Assembly (NCBI GenBank): GCA_046759145.1
Contig: JBHIBR010000116.1
Coordinates: 1 to 6,280 of the forward strand
Length of the DNA: 6,280 nt
Source of the DNA: JBHIBR01 sp046759145 [NCBI: Nitrospinota bacterium]
GTDB lineage: Bacteria > UBA8248
Direction of reading: 5' to 3'
Under the pieces are notes generated by a model. That model was not told where the DNA came from, ran no database searches, and saw only the letters and a list, made by a program, of their open reading frames with translations. Position 1 is the first letter of the stretch. Each line of letters starts with the position of its first letter. Positions 6,104 through 6,280 of the stretch are shown here, piece by piece. The translations under genes and the position numbers were made by a program.

Positions 6104-6280
6104 GGCCCGAGCCTCTCCCCGATGGCCTCGAGGGCAGAAGGGGTCACCACCACGTGGTCCGCCTCCAACAGGTCATAGACATTGAGGCCCGCCACGGGCA
6201 GCGCCTTGAGTCGCGGGAGGTTCCTCGAGGCGAGGGCCAACGTCCGCGAGACCTCGGGCACCACGATGAGCGTCTTTCCC
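6100..6280 (-). CDS. rplD: 50S ribosomal protein L4, C-terminal part (5' end outside window)
   Basis: Only the last 59 residues are in the window; the frame enters at 6279 and ends at a TGA at 6102-6100. The segment reads [10 protein letters not shown], then [12 protein letters not shown], then [15 protein letters not shown], and ends in [11 protein letters not shown]. This is the typical C-terminal pattern of bacterial L4, in which an '[17 protein letters not shown]' stretch is conserved. L4 binds 23S rRNA and lines the peptide exit tunnel with its extended loop, which lies in the missing part. In E. coli L4 also represses its own operon through the S10 leader; that leader is outside this window, so it cannot be judged here. 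The stop overlaps the GTG start of L23 by four bases (GTGA), which suggests translational coupling. The position directly upstream of L23 and L2 confirms the identity. Confidence 0.96.
   Translation of the reverse strand, partial: GKTLIVVPEVSRTLALASRNLPRLKALPVAGLNVYDLLEADHVVVTPSALEAIGERLGP

Noticed and set aside
4661-6178. A plus-strand open frame of 505 codons opposite L23, L2 and S19.
   Set aside because: It is fully antisense to three certain ribosomal-protein genes. Long antisense frames are expected in G+C-rich genes because TTA, CTA and TCA codons are rare. The translation shows low-complexity Pro/Ala/His/Arg composition and no recognisable domain.

Overview
The window is a bacterial ribosomal-protein gene cluster covering most of the S10 and spc operons. 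All genes lie on the minus strand, so transcription runs from position 6280 towards position 1. The order is the canonical bacterial one: L4 (3' end only), L23, L2, S19, L22, S3, L16, L29, S17, L14, L24, L5, S14, S8, L6, L18 (5' part only). Fourteen genes are complete and one is cut at each window edge.

The organism is a bacterium with a strongly G+C-rich genome. TGA is a true stop codon for 13 of the 15 visible gene ends, TAG ends two, and TAA ends none, so the standard bacterial code applies. S14 is the short zinc-binding form with four cysteines, common in Gram-positive bacteria and many deep-branching phyla and unlike the long enterobacterial form. The proteins look like those of a free-living, possibly uncultivated GC-rich lineage, but I cannot assign a phylum by eye.

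Layout: positions 6280-2761 hold the S10-operon part (L4 to S17) and positions 2760-1 hold the spc part (L14 to L18). The two parts are fused: the S17-L14 junction is only 16 bp and shows no promoter or terminator. All junctions are overlaps or gaps of 3 to 16 bp, and most carry a clear Shine-Dalgarno sequence on the minus strand. There is no intergenic stretch long enough for a regulatory leader, so promoters and leader regulation must lie upstream, beyond position 6280. No RNA gene, mobile element, repeat array, CRISPR or terminator was seen.

All products are ribosome parts. L2, L4, L22, L23, L24 and L29 are tied to 23S rRNA folding and the exit tunnel; L5, L16 and L18 to the central protuberance, 5S rRNA and tRNA sites; L6 and L14 to the factor-binding and subunit-interface side; S3, S14 and S19 form the 30S head cluster; S8 and S17 fold the 16S body and central domain. 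I see no previously undescribed system here. The findings are small departures within a very conserved locus.
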